A DNA stretch of 64,000 nt, from positions 1,148,735 to 1,212,734 of the forward strand of contig WPIO01000123.1 of the NCBI GenBank assembly GCA_009760855.2, in the 5' to 3' direction. Position 1 is the stretch's first letter. Each line of letters begins with the position of its first letter. Below are positions 33,105 through 43,855 of the stretch, one piece after another. The notes beneath the pieces were generated by a model that worked only from the letters and a program-made list of their open reading frames with translations, ran no database searches and was not told where the DNA came from. Made by a program: the position numbers and the translations under genes. This stretch comes from Cristatella mucedo (taxonomy: Eukaryota > Bryozoa > Phylactolaemata > Cristatellidae).

Positions 33105-33740
33105 CTTGATAATGATATTCCTACTGCCGTTCTTATCAAAGACACTGGAACGAGTAATGGCTGACCAATTAATCTCTAAAGTCAAAACTTCAAACCTATC
33201 AAGAAAGCTCCACTTATATTTTGTAGTTAATCGTTTCTATTTTAGTATTGCATGGGTGTATTGCAACGTTCTCAGGAATGCAGAGTAAGTAGAGGCTCTC
33301 TGTGTGCTTGTCTTGCAGGATCTTTCAGCAGTTGTGATATGATTGATCGCCAGGTCCATCTTGACCGTCTCGCATCTCGCCTGGGTAACACTGGTACAGC
33401 ATTGCAATGGTTAAGGTGCTATCTTACTGGGAGACTCCAGAGCAATGATGTCTACGGGCAACAGTCATCCGAGGAATCAAAGTACAAGTTATCTCAGCGA
33501 TTTGTGCCCTGTCCACTTTCCTTCACAATTTATACCGCCTTCCCACCATAATCGTCAAGCACACTCGAGGCTTTCTATCTTATACATACGACAGAGCTGC
33601 TTCTGTGCTTTGATCCTACCCGGCCTTTCAGCACGTCAAGTTCTCAGCTTCCTTTCTGTTTGTGTTGCTAATATTAGAACTCGGATGGTGGCAAACTTAA
33701 CTCAATTGCACAAAAACTTAGCGATACCCAGAAATTTTTA
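33105..33740 (+). mobile_element. LINE family A, degraded RT middle
   Basis: FLPFLSKTLERVMADQLIS at 33120-33175, then RLGNTGTALQWLRCYLTGRL at about 33375-33435 and a worn LCFDP segment near 33605. Frameshifts and an internal loss of the conserved VPQGSVLGP region. No tail. Confidence 0.7.
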
Positions 33741-35681
33741 TTATTACATAGATTATTACTACCATACCTAGAGGTTTTCCGACTGATTAGGGACACACGC
33801 ACTGTCAAGGAAATATTCGTGCTTGAGGTTAATTTACTTCTTAACCACAGTAACTTATTTGCGTCAAAATATAGATCAGGAAAGAATTCAAGCAGGTAAG
33901 TTAAATTTTAGAAACAGCCAGCTTCTTCATTTTATTACAGACTAGTGAAGAGTCAGTCTCACGACCAAATGTCCTCAAGCATATACGCGTACTGCAATCC
34001 ATTTACTGGATTAGGAAATCGTCTTCTGAAATAAAACCGTCTACCATTCCCCGCTATTTTGGCCGTGCTGGATTATCTGTAGGCAGTACAGAGCTGGAAG
34101 TGTCAGACACCTGCGTCGCGGAGTTCCGATTACGGCAGTGTGGACGTGCACTCGGAGCTTCTCGAGCCCATCACTCGTGTCACTCGTGTCCTTCTCAGCA
34201 CTTTCTTCTTCTTCGCTGTGGTGCCAGGCGACAAAGGCAGCTTCGATGAGTTCGCGAATTCGATCGACTTCAGCCCGCCTGACCAAGGGCAAGTTAAAGA
34301 AGTTGGTTAAAGATCAAGCGGAAGGAATAAAGAGACGTCGGACAAAGAAGTGGCTCGTTTGATCCATGCCACGCATAATTCCCCAATCGCCACCCATAAT
34401 TCCCCACTGAGGGAAAGCTAGAGAGTAGGCGGGCGGTGATGTATCTGCTCCCACTTGCTCTACTCTGTGGTTCAGGGAACAATATCTCTGGTGTCATAGA
34501 ACTCCAGCAAGTAGCTAGTGTGAGTGCCAAGTTTCTATTAGCGTAATTCCATGTCTCGTTTCATACAGCTGTCGCCGTGTGCATGCCGATGCACAATAAA
34601 GCATGGTTTACCACCTGCATTCATTTTACGTTGGAACCTATATATAAGCACTGCTTGTCTAAATGCGAAACTTTTAGCGGATCCCATGTGGGATGGAGCT
34701 TGTAGGTCCGTATTGTTTTATAAGCCATTTTATATACTCCTGAAACATGGCATTAGGACTGAACATGTATTGCTTAGGTACAAACATTGTGTAACTGGTT
34801 TGGCTGAAGCAGCTCTGGCGCTGTTCGAATATTGCTCGTCCGATCGTATTCGACCATGTCTAGTTTGACCGATCGTCTCCTGTCTGTCTGATCTAGTCCC
34901 GGCGAGTCCGCTGTGTCCGGTCGTGCCTGATCGTGTCTAGCCTGTCCTGCGCGGCTGTTATTATGTTAATCCAGCAGTCCAGTCTTCTGTGGTGCTACAC
35001 AAGAGGTCTTTTCTCGGCCACTGCCGTTCTCCATGCCTCGCTATTGTGTCGTAGCAAGTATTTCAGGCTCGTGGTATCGGCTGCCACTTTTTCGCCGACG
35101 ACATCTAACTATAATTGTCATTCAATCCACCACAATCTGCTTGTTTCAAGCTCTGTGGTTGGCATATAATATCTTCGATACAGAGGAAGATTCAATAAAG
35201 CATTTAAGGCAATTAGTTAGGTCCTTCAGACCAGTTCAGCCACCCCGTGCCCTTAGAGCCAATGAGGAGTGGTTTGAAACGAGGGTACTGTGCTTGCTTT
35301 TAAGGACCACAGTAGTGGTCTTGAGTCCTTAGGCGTATGTAAAGGACCTGGATATATTAAATTATCTTGGTGTGCTATACAAATAGATTATATCATAAAA
35401 TAGCTATTCCGTTTTTCTCCGCGATTTTAACCTGCGGAAATTCCTTTCACAGCTCTTACTCAACATGGTATTTTTGTGTGCTTGCTCTCGACTCTCTGTC
35501 CCATACTTTCCAGCCCCGTCATGGATTCAGACTTTATACGCTAATGAATTCTTCGACTGTTCTAACGTTAAAATACTTCCCATACTTGCAGTAGGTGACT
35601 GACTCACTTCATCTCGTGAAACAAACCACCTTAGCGGCTGGGGCGGCTATCCAACCGGTAGCATAGCTTGGTCAGGTTAAT
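33741..35681. other. unassigned; candidate exon and a stray satellite unit
   Basis: Mixed sequence. It contains a candidate exon at 34134-34278 (listed separately) and a single unit related to the 28-kb satellite near 35110. GTGTC-rich short repeats lie at 34850-34950. Nothing else is recognised. Confidence 0.4.
34134..34278 (-). CDS. candidate exon, acidic helical segment, unknown
   Basis: On the minus strand a pyrimidine-rich CTTTAACTTGCCCTTGGTCAG acceptor precedes a 145-base open stretch reading AEVDRIRELIEAAFVAWHHS and then EEEESAEKDTSDTSDG, followed by GCCGTAATC as a possible donor. The peptide looks helical then acidic, more protein-like than its surroundings. I know no family with it. 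It is on the same strand as the PIN exon but 14 kb away, so a link is speculative. Confidence 0.25.
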
Positions 35682-36005
35682 AATAATAATAACAATAATA
35701 ATGCACTTGATAAAGCGCCCTCAGATAACTCAATCTCTCTCTAGGCGCTTTACATTTGCTGCAAATGGAAATGTAATTGAATGGTGAGTAAAATCGTGCT
35801 TGACAAACAAACAAAATGAATAACATGGTTAGGGGTGACATGCACAGGGTCAGCCTGCAAATGTCGTTAGTGGCATCATGCACAGTGTCAGCATGCATAA
35901 GCACATGAAGGACGAATCACACGGACCCACTAAATGCTGTCCTAAATAGGTGTGTTTTTTAATTCTTCTTAAATGTGCTCAGGTCATGGGTTGTTCTGAC
36001 GCGGG
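35682..36005 (-). mobile_element. LINE family A 3' end
   Basis: The plus strand opens with AATAATAATGCACTTGATAAAG, then the complement of the stem-loop and the 3' UTR, and ends in the last codons of the ORF near 36000. Confidence 0.8.
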
Positions 36006-36506
36006 ACTAATCCCAGTTGTCAGCTATTATTACGCATTTCTTCCTTTATAAGTACTACCGATTACTTTCAGCAGCAGCTAGAGATTCTCCTTCCCTCTCA
36101 TCCCAGTTTCCAGGTGTAGACACATACTGTATGCAGTCATTGAATGTGGCTAGGTTCGTGTCAGACCTAGTGTACTACTGATAGGCGTTCAATTTGACCT
36201 TCATGAGTTTCCTTTTTCAACTTTCTAGTAAAGGAAGATCCATCTTTGAATGCGTACGTAGACAGCATTCAGACTCGGGTCGTCTGCAGGCACTCAGTTC
36301 TGACCTTCTCAACATCCAGGGCCCACATGTATCGTATTTTTACCAGTACAAGTTGCACCTTTTTCTATTAAAAACAATTTTTCGACTTACACACTGCAAG
36401 TCAAATAATGTCAAAATTGAAAAACCACCCATTGCGTAACTATCTAGACTGCTCAACTTGTTCATATGAGATTAGCTAGTTTATACTATAATTTACTCTA
36501 GCTGAA
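36006..36506. other. no gene recognised
   Basis: AT-rich sequence without family matches. Confidence 0.45.
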
Positions 36507-36694
36507 TTTAAACCCTAAAATGGCGAATTTCAAAAGTGCTGGATGGAACTGAAAATGATTCAGTCTATGAGGAAAGTGACGATTCAGACATTGACGATGC
36601 TACAGAAGATTATAGAGATGTTAGCTGTAATACAGATGAAGAGTTTCTTGATAACTCTGATGATTTAAGCAAATTTATGTTAATACAAAATTAG
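36507..36694 (+). pseudogene. acidic open fragment, unknown
   Basis: A 60-odd-codon open stretch without a usable start, ending at TAG 36692-36694. It reads VLDGTENDSVYEESDDSDID, DATEDYRDVSCNTDEEFLDN and SDDLSKFMLIQN. The strongly acidic, Ser-rich and AT-rich composition is protein-like and recalls acidic leaders of some DNA-transposon transposases, but no conserved domain follows. It also recalls, in composition only, the acidic gene at the left edge. Confidence 0.3.
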
Positions 36695-36974
36695 CCATAT
36701 ATTCAGTAATAGCATTTTTAATTACAGTTTTTTCAAAACGCTTATAATTTTAGGGTGTGACCTATACTTAGTGCAACTTATGATCGTAAAAATGTGGTAT
36801 TGATGAGCACTTTACAGTTCTCTGCACCGTGGTAGGGTGGAAAGCACATACACACTCCCCCGTAAAATATGGCCGTCCTTGGTAATATAGATGCTTTCGG
36901 ATGCAATCGGTACAATGCAGTTATGCAATTTCATATTCTGTTCTGAAGGTTTCATTGTATGAACCATATGCGAG

Positions 36975-37155
36975 CGTGATGTCCATACCCTGGGTATGTC
37001 ACCCGTAACCATATTATTCATGTTGTTTGTCAAGCATGATATCACTCACCATTCAATCGCGTTTCCCTTTGTAGCAAATGTAAAGCGCGTAGAAAGAGAT
37101 TGAGTTATCTGAGGGTGCTTTATCAAGTGCAATATTATTATTGTTATGATTATTA
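36975..37155 (+). mobile_element. LINE family A 3' end
   Basis: 3' UTR (GTCACCCGTAACCATATTATT), the stem-loop with AAAGCGCG in the left arm, and an (ATT)n tail. The coding part is absent. Confidence 0.75.
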
Positions 37156-37267
37156 TTCATGAAATCCACTCGAATTGTCTGTCCTCTGCAAGACAATGCA
37201 TTCTCAGCAAGTTCAGTTTTTGTCAACCTTGCTAATCACCAAACGCCAGAATCTTCAACAACGGCTT

Positions 37268-38235
37268 GAATAATAATAATAATAATAATATTGCACTTGA
37301 TAAAGCGCCCTCAGAGAACTTAATCTCTTTCTAGGCGCTTTACATTTGCTGCAAAGTGATACGCAATAGAATAGTAAGTAAAATCATGCTTGAAAAACAA
37401 ACAAAATGAATAACATGGTTAGGGGTTACATGCACTGGGTCAGCATGCAAATGTGGTTAGTGGCAGCATGAACAGTGTCAGCACGCATAAGCACATCGAG
37501 GACGAATCACAAGGACCCACTAAATGCTGTCCTAAATAGGTATGTTTTTAAGTTTCTTTTAAATGTGGTCAGGTCAGGGGATGTTCTGATGCAGGTCGGG
37601 AGGGAGTTCCAGGCTGTGGGAGCATACGAGCTAAATGCACGGTCTCCAAAGGATTTAAGGTTTGTACGAGGTATTTCTAGACTGTTGGATTCCGAAAAGC
37701 GAGTGGTACGATGCTTTGCCTGATGGGGTAGTATCTCTGAAAGATAGGCTGGAGCCATAGAATGAAGAGACCTAAAAGTGAGCGACAAAACCTTGAAGTC
37801 AATCCGTTGCTTGACTGGTAACCAGTGCAGGTCGGCGAGAAGTGGAGTAATGTGGCAACTGCGACGCTCACGACAGACAAGCCTAGCTGCAGAGTTTTGC
37901 ACCAGCTGCAATCGCCTGATCGCACATGCTGGTAGGCCAGTAAGCAGTGAGTTGCAGAAGTCGAGACGAGATGTCACGAATGCATGGACCAACTTGGACG
38001 TGGTATCCTTATCTAAACAAGCCCTAATTTTAGCAATGTTATGAAGCTGAAAATAGGCTGATTTGACTGTGGAGCTGATGTGGTCGTCTAACGAGAGGTC
38101 GCTTTGGAATATGACACCTAGATTTCGAGCTGATGCAACTGGAGATATGCTGGCAGAGCCAATTTTGAAAGTCAGCCTTTCCAATTTCTGAATAACACTA
38201 GGTTTGCCCATAACTAGTAAGTTAGTTGAAATGCT
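37268..38235 (-). mobile_element. LINE family A 3' third, longest intact C-terminal frame
   Basis: The tail complement is at 37268-37300. The minus frame 38250-37507 (247 codons) is open from MGKPSVIQKLERLTFKIG to LFRTAFSGSL: the last part of the RT plus the whole C-terminal module, with no stop. It is 5'-truncated at about 38235. Its lack of lesions suggests a relatively recent insertion. Confidence 0.88.
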
Positions 38236-38689
38236 GGGCGCCTGAAGCAAACGACCAGCATACTTCTTATATTCAATTTTCTTTCGGTATCCTTCGGACG
38301 GTAGGACGGCTTATCATGTAGTTACCAAGATACGCATGTGTACGACTAAATAGAGACGGTACTTAGGTGATGGTTCTGACCTTGTAGATTCGTAAGAGTC
38401 TGACCGCTGGAAGATCGCTGAGAGAAGATTACGTCCGGTTCGTTTCGACCTACAGCATTTCATTGAGCAGCGACGGAAGGACCTTTAAAGACTACGCCCC
38501 TTTCGGAACGAAGCTGTTAAGCCGGGCCCGCATGGTGACGATGCACCTATCGTGACTGCCCGACCGGAGAAGCACTGCACCACAGCTTTGTATAATAGTG
38601 GCTGAGCAGAGAGAAACAAAGTTAAAACCTTATTGAGAATTCTCGAACGTCTAAAATAAGAAAATTGGACTAATTAAAAAATAAAATAA
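38236..38689. other. no gene recognised
   Basis: Mixed-composition sequence ending in an AAAATAAAATAAAT stretch that is the complement of the SINE1 tail. Confidence 0.45.
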
Positions 38690-38869
38690 AATAAATAAAT
38701 CCTAGCTGATTAAACAGCCTCTTTTTGTATAGCGACAGAAGAGCCTTTACGGCTATCACCACCGCTTGGAGTGGCGATAAAGAATCACCCACCACAGGAA
38801 TCGAACCCACTACCTCGGGACCGAGGTCATAAAAGCAACCACCTTACCTAGTATGCCATCACGGCTCAC
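38690..38869 (-). mobile_element. SINE1 (tRNA-derived), copy 1, most complete
   Basis: On the minus strand: GAGCCGTGATGGCATACTAG, GTAAGGTGGTTGCTTTTATG, a B box GTGGGTTCGATTCC, a hairpin region (ATCGCCACTCCAAGCGGTGGTGAT), CTCTTCTGTCGCTATACAAA and an ATTT-rich tail. The GAGCCGTGATGGC head is taken as the 5' end. RNA polymerase III would transcribe it from the internal promoter. Confidence 0.8.
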
Positions 38870-39014
38870 CAATTACAAGCTCGCACTGTCGAACGACCCG
38901 ATATTTGTATTGCAGCCTACACTTGCACGGTACGCAGTCACTGCTCGCCCGCCCGCTGGCAGGATCTGCAGGCAACGGCAGCTCGAACGCTCCACGTTTT
39001 TAGGTTCTACCAGG

Positions 39015-39119
39015 ACAAATTGATGGTTACTCGGTGAAGGAGAACTTGCTCCCGCAACCAATTCTTAGAGCGATAGCACTGAGAATTTATCCACTGAGCT
39101 ACCACGACGATCCAGGGCT
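39015..39119 (-). mobile_element. possible tRNA-like SINE
   Basis: GTGGTAGCTCAGTGGATAAAT has the A-box form of a tRNA, followed at tRNA spacing by GTTGCGGGAGCAAGTTCTCC, a worn B-box region. Only one copy seen; it could be a decayed tRNA gene. Confidence 0.3.
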
Positions 39120-39811
39120 GAAAGTAAAAGCACTCGGCTGCTAATGTCATCTACGTTTTTACGAGAGATTCTGCGAATGTGCAATGCAAATGCGCAGTGC
39201 ATGCGAAATAAAAATGCGTTTTCAGGCATTTCATTGCGATTGATATCTCTCACGTATCGCAATTGCATCGCGATAGCCCTTGATAATTCGTTATCACGAT
39301 GCAGTTTAATCTGATTGACCAAGCTCACTTGCGTTTCGTTCATACTAGTTCCCAGTGCGTCTCGTATCCTATAAGCAATGCCACTAGAGAGCTACCTGTG
39401 CTTGAAGCTAGTCCGCGGGTATTAGCTTAGGGAAACGTGCAATAACTTTACGAGGTGCGTCAGGCATGCGAGACATGAAGAGGCAGTCTTTCAGCGACGG
39501 CTTCAACTAATTGGGTGCTAAGGCTTTGCTACGAAACTGTAAGCGAGGGCGGATTGCGAGGAAATGTTTACTCAGCACTCTTCTACAAATATGAACCAAT
39601 CTGAAGACTGTCATCTTACCAGGAAACGTAGTTTTCCGACCGTAGTCTCTGTAGGGCCTCTAGCCAATTCAATCATGCAGCTGCAGTGTTTAGTCTTGAC
39701 TCCAACGCTGAGCTTTCAAGAGAGTCTTTGATCGATCATCGATCCATAAGATAGAATGGAATCAGAGTTTTACCAGGACTATGGGGCACACAGGGCTGCC
39801 GCTGACAGTTG
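39120..39811. other. no gene recognised
   Basis: A minus-strand frame of 92 codons (39343-39065) overlaps the tRNA-like element and shows no family feature. Otherwise unremarkable. Confidence 0.45.
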
Positions 39812-39885
39812 AAAAGCAAATGTAAAGCGCCTGGAAAGAAATTGAGTTCTCTGAGGGCTCTTTATCAAGTGCATTATTGTTATAA
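39812..39885 (+). mobile_element. LINE family A tail fragment
   Basis: GCAAATGTAAAGCGCCTGGA then GTTCTCTGAGGGCTCTTTATCAAGTGCATTATT: only the terminal 70 bases. Confidence 0.75.
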
Positions 39886-39939
39886 TGAAAAGCCGTTAAG
39901 CTCGCCCACGACATCCATTATTACTAAAACTACTTCTAA

Positions 39940-40060
39940 TATTATTTATAGATTTTATATAGTGACAACTGATAAACTCAATATCTTGCTAGGCACTTTA
40001 AATTCGATGCAAAGCAAGCACAATTGAATGATTAGTGGTACCATGCTCAATTATAAAGCA
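39940..40060 (-). mobile_element. LINE family A tail, degraded
   Basis: AACTGATAAACTCAATATCT then TTGCTAGGCACTTTAAATTC is a worn complement of the family A 3' end. Confidence 0.5.
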
Positions 40061-40375
40061 AGAATATCATTGTTACTACTTTAAGATTTTGCTGCATGCC
40101 GCCTTCTGGCGGACATCCTCATCGTTTGCTAATCTGGGCTGACTCGTCTCAGAAGAAGCTCCTACGGTCAACGAGTTTACGGTTCCGACCTACTCAGATA
40201 ATCGTTCGCGAAATTTACAGCTTATAATGCAGTGAAAAATGGTAATATATTATCGTTTCCATAGCTCTATAATCTAATTTCACATTAGATTGGCTATCAA
40301 AACGAGTAATTAAGCCTCGGCAGTTGCTTTGATTACCATTACATGGATGGTCACCATAAATTGGAAGTCCATGCT
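40061..40375. other. no gene recognised
   Basis: AT-rich, nothing identified. Confidence 0.45.
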
Positions 40376-40855
40376 GGCCTACTGGCTTGTGCAACGGGGC
40401 GCTTACAATTGATGCCCAACTCTGCAGCTATGCTTATCTGTGTTCAGCAGCACAGTTTCCGCCTCCCGCAATATCAATCTGACCTGCATTAGCTCCCAGT
40501 CAAGCAAAGCATTGACTTTGAGGTCATGCTACTCACTTTTACATTTCTTTATTCTTTGCTTCCAGCCCATCTTCAAGATCTACTCCCCACGTGGCTAAGC
40601 GTAGAATGGGAAAGGTGGTTGCTTTTCACGACCTCGGCCCTGAGGTCGTAGGTTCGAATCCTGTGGTGGGCGATACTGTATCGCCACTGCAAGTGGCGGT
40701 GATAGCCGTAAAGGCTCTTCTGTCGCTATACAAAAAGGGGCTGTTAAATCAGCTAGTATTTATTTATTTAACCAACGGCTTTTCAAAATCTAATCGATTG
40801 CTTAAACCTCGTACGAACCTTAAATCCTTTGGACGTCGCGCTTTCGAAGCCTGGA
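40376..40855 (+). mobile_element. LINE family A, degraded, split by a SINE1
   Basis: Worn coding remnants up to CAAGATCTACTCCC (about 40590) resume after the SINE at about 40775 with AAACCTCGTACGAACCTTAA. The split falls inside the region reading LLPHQAKH..RFSESNS in better copies. Confidence 0.65.
40596..40770 (+). mobile_element. SINE1, copy 2, inserted in a LINE
   Basis: AAAGGTGGTTGCTTTTCACG, the B box GTAGGTTCGAATCC, the hairpin TATCGCCACT-GCA-AGTGGCGGTGATA, CTTCTGTCGCTATACAAA and a TATTTATTT tail. The tRNA head is shortened. Confidence 0.82.
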
Positions 40856-40856
40856 T

Positions 40857-41548
40857 TTGTGACAACCCGTCTTCACTTCTGTAACTCACTGCTTGCTGGC
40901 CCACACGCATGTGCAATCAGGTGATTACAGCTGGTGCAAAACTCCGCAGCTACGCTTGCCTGTCGTGAGCTTCACAGTTGCCACATCACACCACTTCTTG
41001 ACGTCCTGCAATGGCTCCTATTCAAGAAACGGATTGACTTCAAGGTTTTTTCGCTCACTTTTAGGTCACTTCATTGTTTGGCTCTAGCTTATCTCTCAGA
41101 TCTACTCCCCCACCAGGCCAAAAATAACCCCCTTTTTGGAATCCAACAGTTTAATAATACCTCGTACAAACCTCAAATCCTCTGCAGATCATGCATTTAG
41201 TTAGCATGCTCCCAAAGCCAAGGAACTCACTCCCGACTTGTGTCAGAGCATCCCCTGACTTGACCACATTTTAAAAGAACTTAAAGACACGCGTATTCAG
41301 GACAGCATTTACTGTGTCCCTATGATTCATTCTTTACGTGCTTATGCTTGCTAATGCTGCATGCTGCCACTAACCACACTGGCTGGCGTGCTGACCCTGT
41401 GCAGGTCACCTCTAACCATGTTATTAATGTTTGTCAAGCATGACATTACTCACCATTTCATCGCTATTCCCTTTGCAGCAAATGTAAATAGCCTAGAAAG
41501 AGATTGTGCTCTCTGAGGGAGCTTTATCAAATGCATTATTATTATTAT
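40857..41548 (+). mobile_element. LINE family A, 3' part
   Basis: Starts at GTGACAACCCGTCTTCACTT, runs through the C-terminal module (LDVLQWLLFKKRIDFKVFSL) with indels, the 3' UTR, the stem-loop and an (ATT)n tail. Confidence 0.8.
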
Positions 41549-41621
41549 ATTTGGCAGGCCATATAGTAGACAATTAGGCGTTCCCTCGGCATGAGTACCA
41601 TGAACTCCTCTTGACTTTTTT

Positions 41622-41765
41622 AATAATAATAATAACAATAATTTACTTGATAAAGCACCCTCAGAGAACTTAATCTTTTTCTAGGCGCTTTAAATTTGCT
41701 GCAAAGGGAAATGCAATTAAATTGTAAGTAAAATCATTCTTGAAAAACAAACAAAATGAATAACT
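41622..41765 (-). mobile_element. LINE family A 3' end
   Basis: AATAATAATAACAATAATTT then AAGCACCCTCAGAGAACTTAATC: complement of the tail and stem-loop, with part of the 3' UTR. Ends abruptly at a GC-rich VNTR. Confidence 0.75.
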
Positions 41766-41945
41766 TCCAGCCACAGATCCTGCTCATGGATTAGACGGAG
41801 GACGAGGGCCGGCCTGTGTCCTGGCCACATCTGAGACGGACCACTGGAAGCTGCTGCACCGGCGGCCCGGACCACCGGAAGCTGCTGCACCGGCGGCCCG
41901 GACCACCGGAAGCTGCTGCACAGGCGGCCCTTCCCGCTGATGCTC
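41766..41945. repeat. GC-rich VNTR, 31-bp unit x3
   Basis: Three copies of a 31-base unit (core GAAGCTGCTGCACCGGCGGC) at 41837-41931, preceded by GGCCTGTGTCC...GGCCACATC. That leader and the unit resemble the VNTR island at 45320-45500. Confidence 0.8.
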
Positions 41946-42850
41946 CCAGCAGCTGTTTGCCAGCGGTTCAGCAGGGGAGCAGAACAGGCCTGCATGCCGC
42001 CAAACTAAATAGCATTCTTGCATTTACCCTTAAAGCCATCTCTAACACTTACAAAAATAAAATGTACAATACTATTGATAATTGCTACCACTAATAGCTG
42101 CTGGAAGCGTGGCGTTTTGCAAATGGAATCAGAATGTTCAGCTTTAGAGGCGTGTTCGCTGTAGCGGCATGAAAATGTGCCCCCCCCCCCAGCCAAACCT
42201 TCACTTCTGAGCAATATGCTGCTTTATTTCTTTATATCCTCAACCTAATGGCCCTGCCGTGCAAGTATTTCAATAGCATTGTCTTCCGGACGTGATGAGA
42301 TTGGAAAGTTTATTAATGAACACTGTGCGTCAGAATTGGACGGCCACCTGACAGCCAACTGCAATTGTTAGCATCCCAAGCAGATACCATTATCATCTAG
42401 CTGTCAGTTCCATACAAGACCGGCGATTAAACAACTGCAGTAATGCAACCTCAAGACAGGGCCCTATAAAAAACCAGCATGGGGATTTCCTGCCACTCCG
42501 CCGCCCAAGCGATGCTCGTTTTACATAGAAGCTGAGTGAAAACTTACAATAGAGACGAAATAAATATGACAAAAAACAATTGAATACGTTACGGTACAAC
42601 AAAATAGGACGAGAGTATGGCCTGCATGCTCGGTTTGATGCACTCCTCCTAATCAGCTGGAATCTGGTGAACTAGTTTTTCAGTACTAGTAAAACGTCTC
42701 GCTTCTGATTTAATCTACCTAAGTGACAACCGCACGCCTTTTAATGCTCGGGCGGCCGCCGCTGCTCAAGAAGCGCTGCTTTAATCCCGACATTGATATA
42801 GAATCCAATGTGTTGATCTCAATTAATCACTACTCAAGATTTCTGAGCTG
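41946..42850. other. no gene recognised
   Basis: Mixed sequence with a C-run at 42181-42190. A minus frame of 69 codons (42602-42393) has no family feature. Nothing else seen. Confidence 0.45.
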
Positions 42851-42990
42851 GTTTGGTCTAGCGGTTAAGGTGCTCGCCCCGACCAAGGTCTGACTGAGGT
42901 CGTGGGCTCGAGCTCAGAGGCATATGTGAAGCGCCTGAATAGAGATTAGGTTTTCTTGAGGCGCTATATAAACGAATTATTTATTTTATT
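42851..42990 (+). mobile_element. SINE2 (tRNA-derived), copy 3, clearest
   Basis: GGTTTGGTCTAGCGGTTAAG (A-box region), GTGGGCTCGAGCTC (B-box region), then a 3' end with stem-loop AGCGCCT...AGGCGCT at 42930-42965 and an AATTATTTATTTTATTT tail. The 3' 45 bases align with the LINE family A 3' terminus. Confidence 0.82.
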
Positions 42991-43332
42991 TATCACACTT
43001 TATCAAGAGGGCTACTCATCAAGTTAGGCATTCGAACGGTTAACCTTAAAGAGAGCCGTCGTTGCGGAAGACAAAAGCTGAAAGCTTCGACTGAATATAT
43101 TTGATGCCGAGCAAGAGGCTTGAGGCTTGAGGCTGAATCGCTTGTGCTGCCAATGCCACGCCTCCCTACACTCCCAGAGCTCCCTCGGCCACACTCGACT
43201 TTACCAGAAATGATGACTCACAAAATCTTATTTAACCAGATGAGCAAACTAATCGCAGCGCCTAAGGGGCCGTCGACCGTCGATGCGCCGTATATCTACT
43301 GAAAAAGCACGAATACAGTAAAGTGCCTCGAG
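42991..43332. other. no gene recognised
   Basis: 43105-43135 has a short GAGGCTTGAGGCTTGAGGCT repeat. No gene seen. Confidence 0.45.
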
Positions 43333-43505
43333 GAGCCATGATGGCAGGCAAGGTGAAGCAGTTGCTTTTCGCCACATTTGTCCCGAGGTCGTGGGTTCGA
43401 ATCATGTAAGAGTAATCGTTTATTGTCACTGCCACCTTATTGATAACCGTCATGGCTCACCTGTCGCTATACTAAAAGAGGCTGTTTAATCAGCTAGGTT
43501 TTTGC
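43333..43505 (+). mobile_element. SINE1, copy 3
   Basis: GAGCCATGATGGCAGGCAAG head, B box GTGGGTTCGAATCA, a degraded hairpin region (TTGTCACTGCCACCTTATTG), then CACCTGTCGCTATACTAAAA and AGAGGCTGTTTAATCAGCTAG. Older than copy 2. Confidence 0.75.
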
Positions 43506-43855
43506 TTAGAGTGCACGGGCTCGACGAGAGCGAGGCTCCCGCTTCACGATGCGGCTGGAGCACTGAACAGCCCATCAAGCTTACGGGGGCAACGACTGCT
43601 AAGCCGGCCTGGACTTTGCCAAAGTGATTCGACGTAGCAACATCATGTTGCCTCAGTGAGGCCCCTTATTGAGAGCTGGGGCTCACGATTGAGCCACAGC
43701 TAAGCGCTGAGGGTCCACCAGTCTACGAGCGTGGCAGCTAAAGACCGGACGGGGCCGCCATAAGAAAGCCGAGGAGGCCCTGTGGAGCGGGTCCAACGCC
43801 AGTTTACCACTGAGCGGCCCACTGTGCCTAGCCAGCCAGCCACTGACTCTGGCTG
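43506..43855. other. GC-rich flank of the minisatellite
   Basis: Unique-looking GC-rich sequence. CAGCCAGCCAGCCACTGACTC at 43820-43850 leads into the first minisatellite unit. Confidence 0.45.

Noticed and set aside
40620-40680. Functional tRNA gene at the B-box sequence
   Set aside because: The B box belongs to SINE1; no acceptor stem or anticodon arm can be closed, and the same sequence recurs in five other copies.
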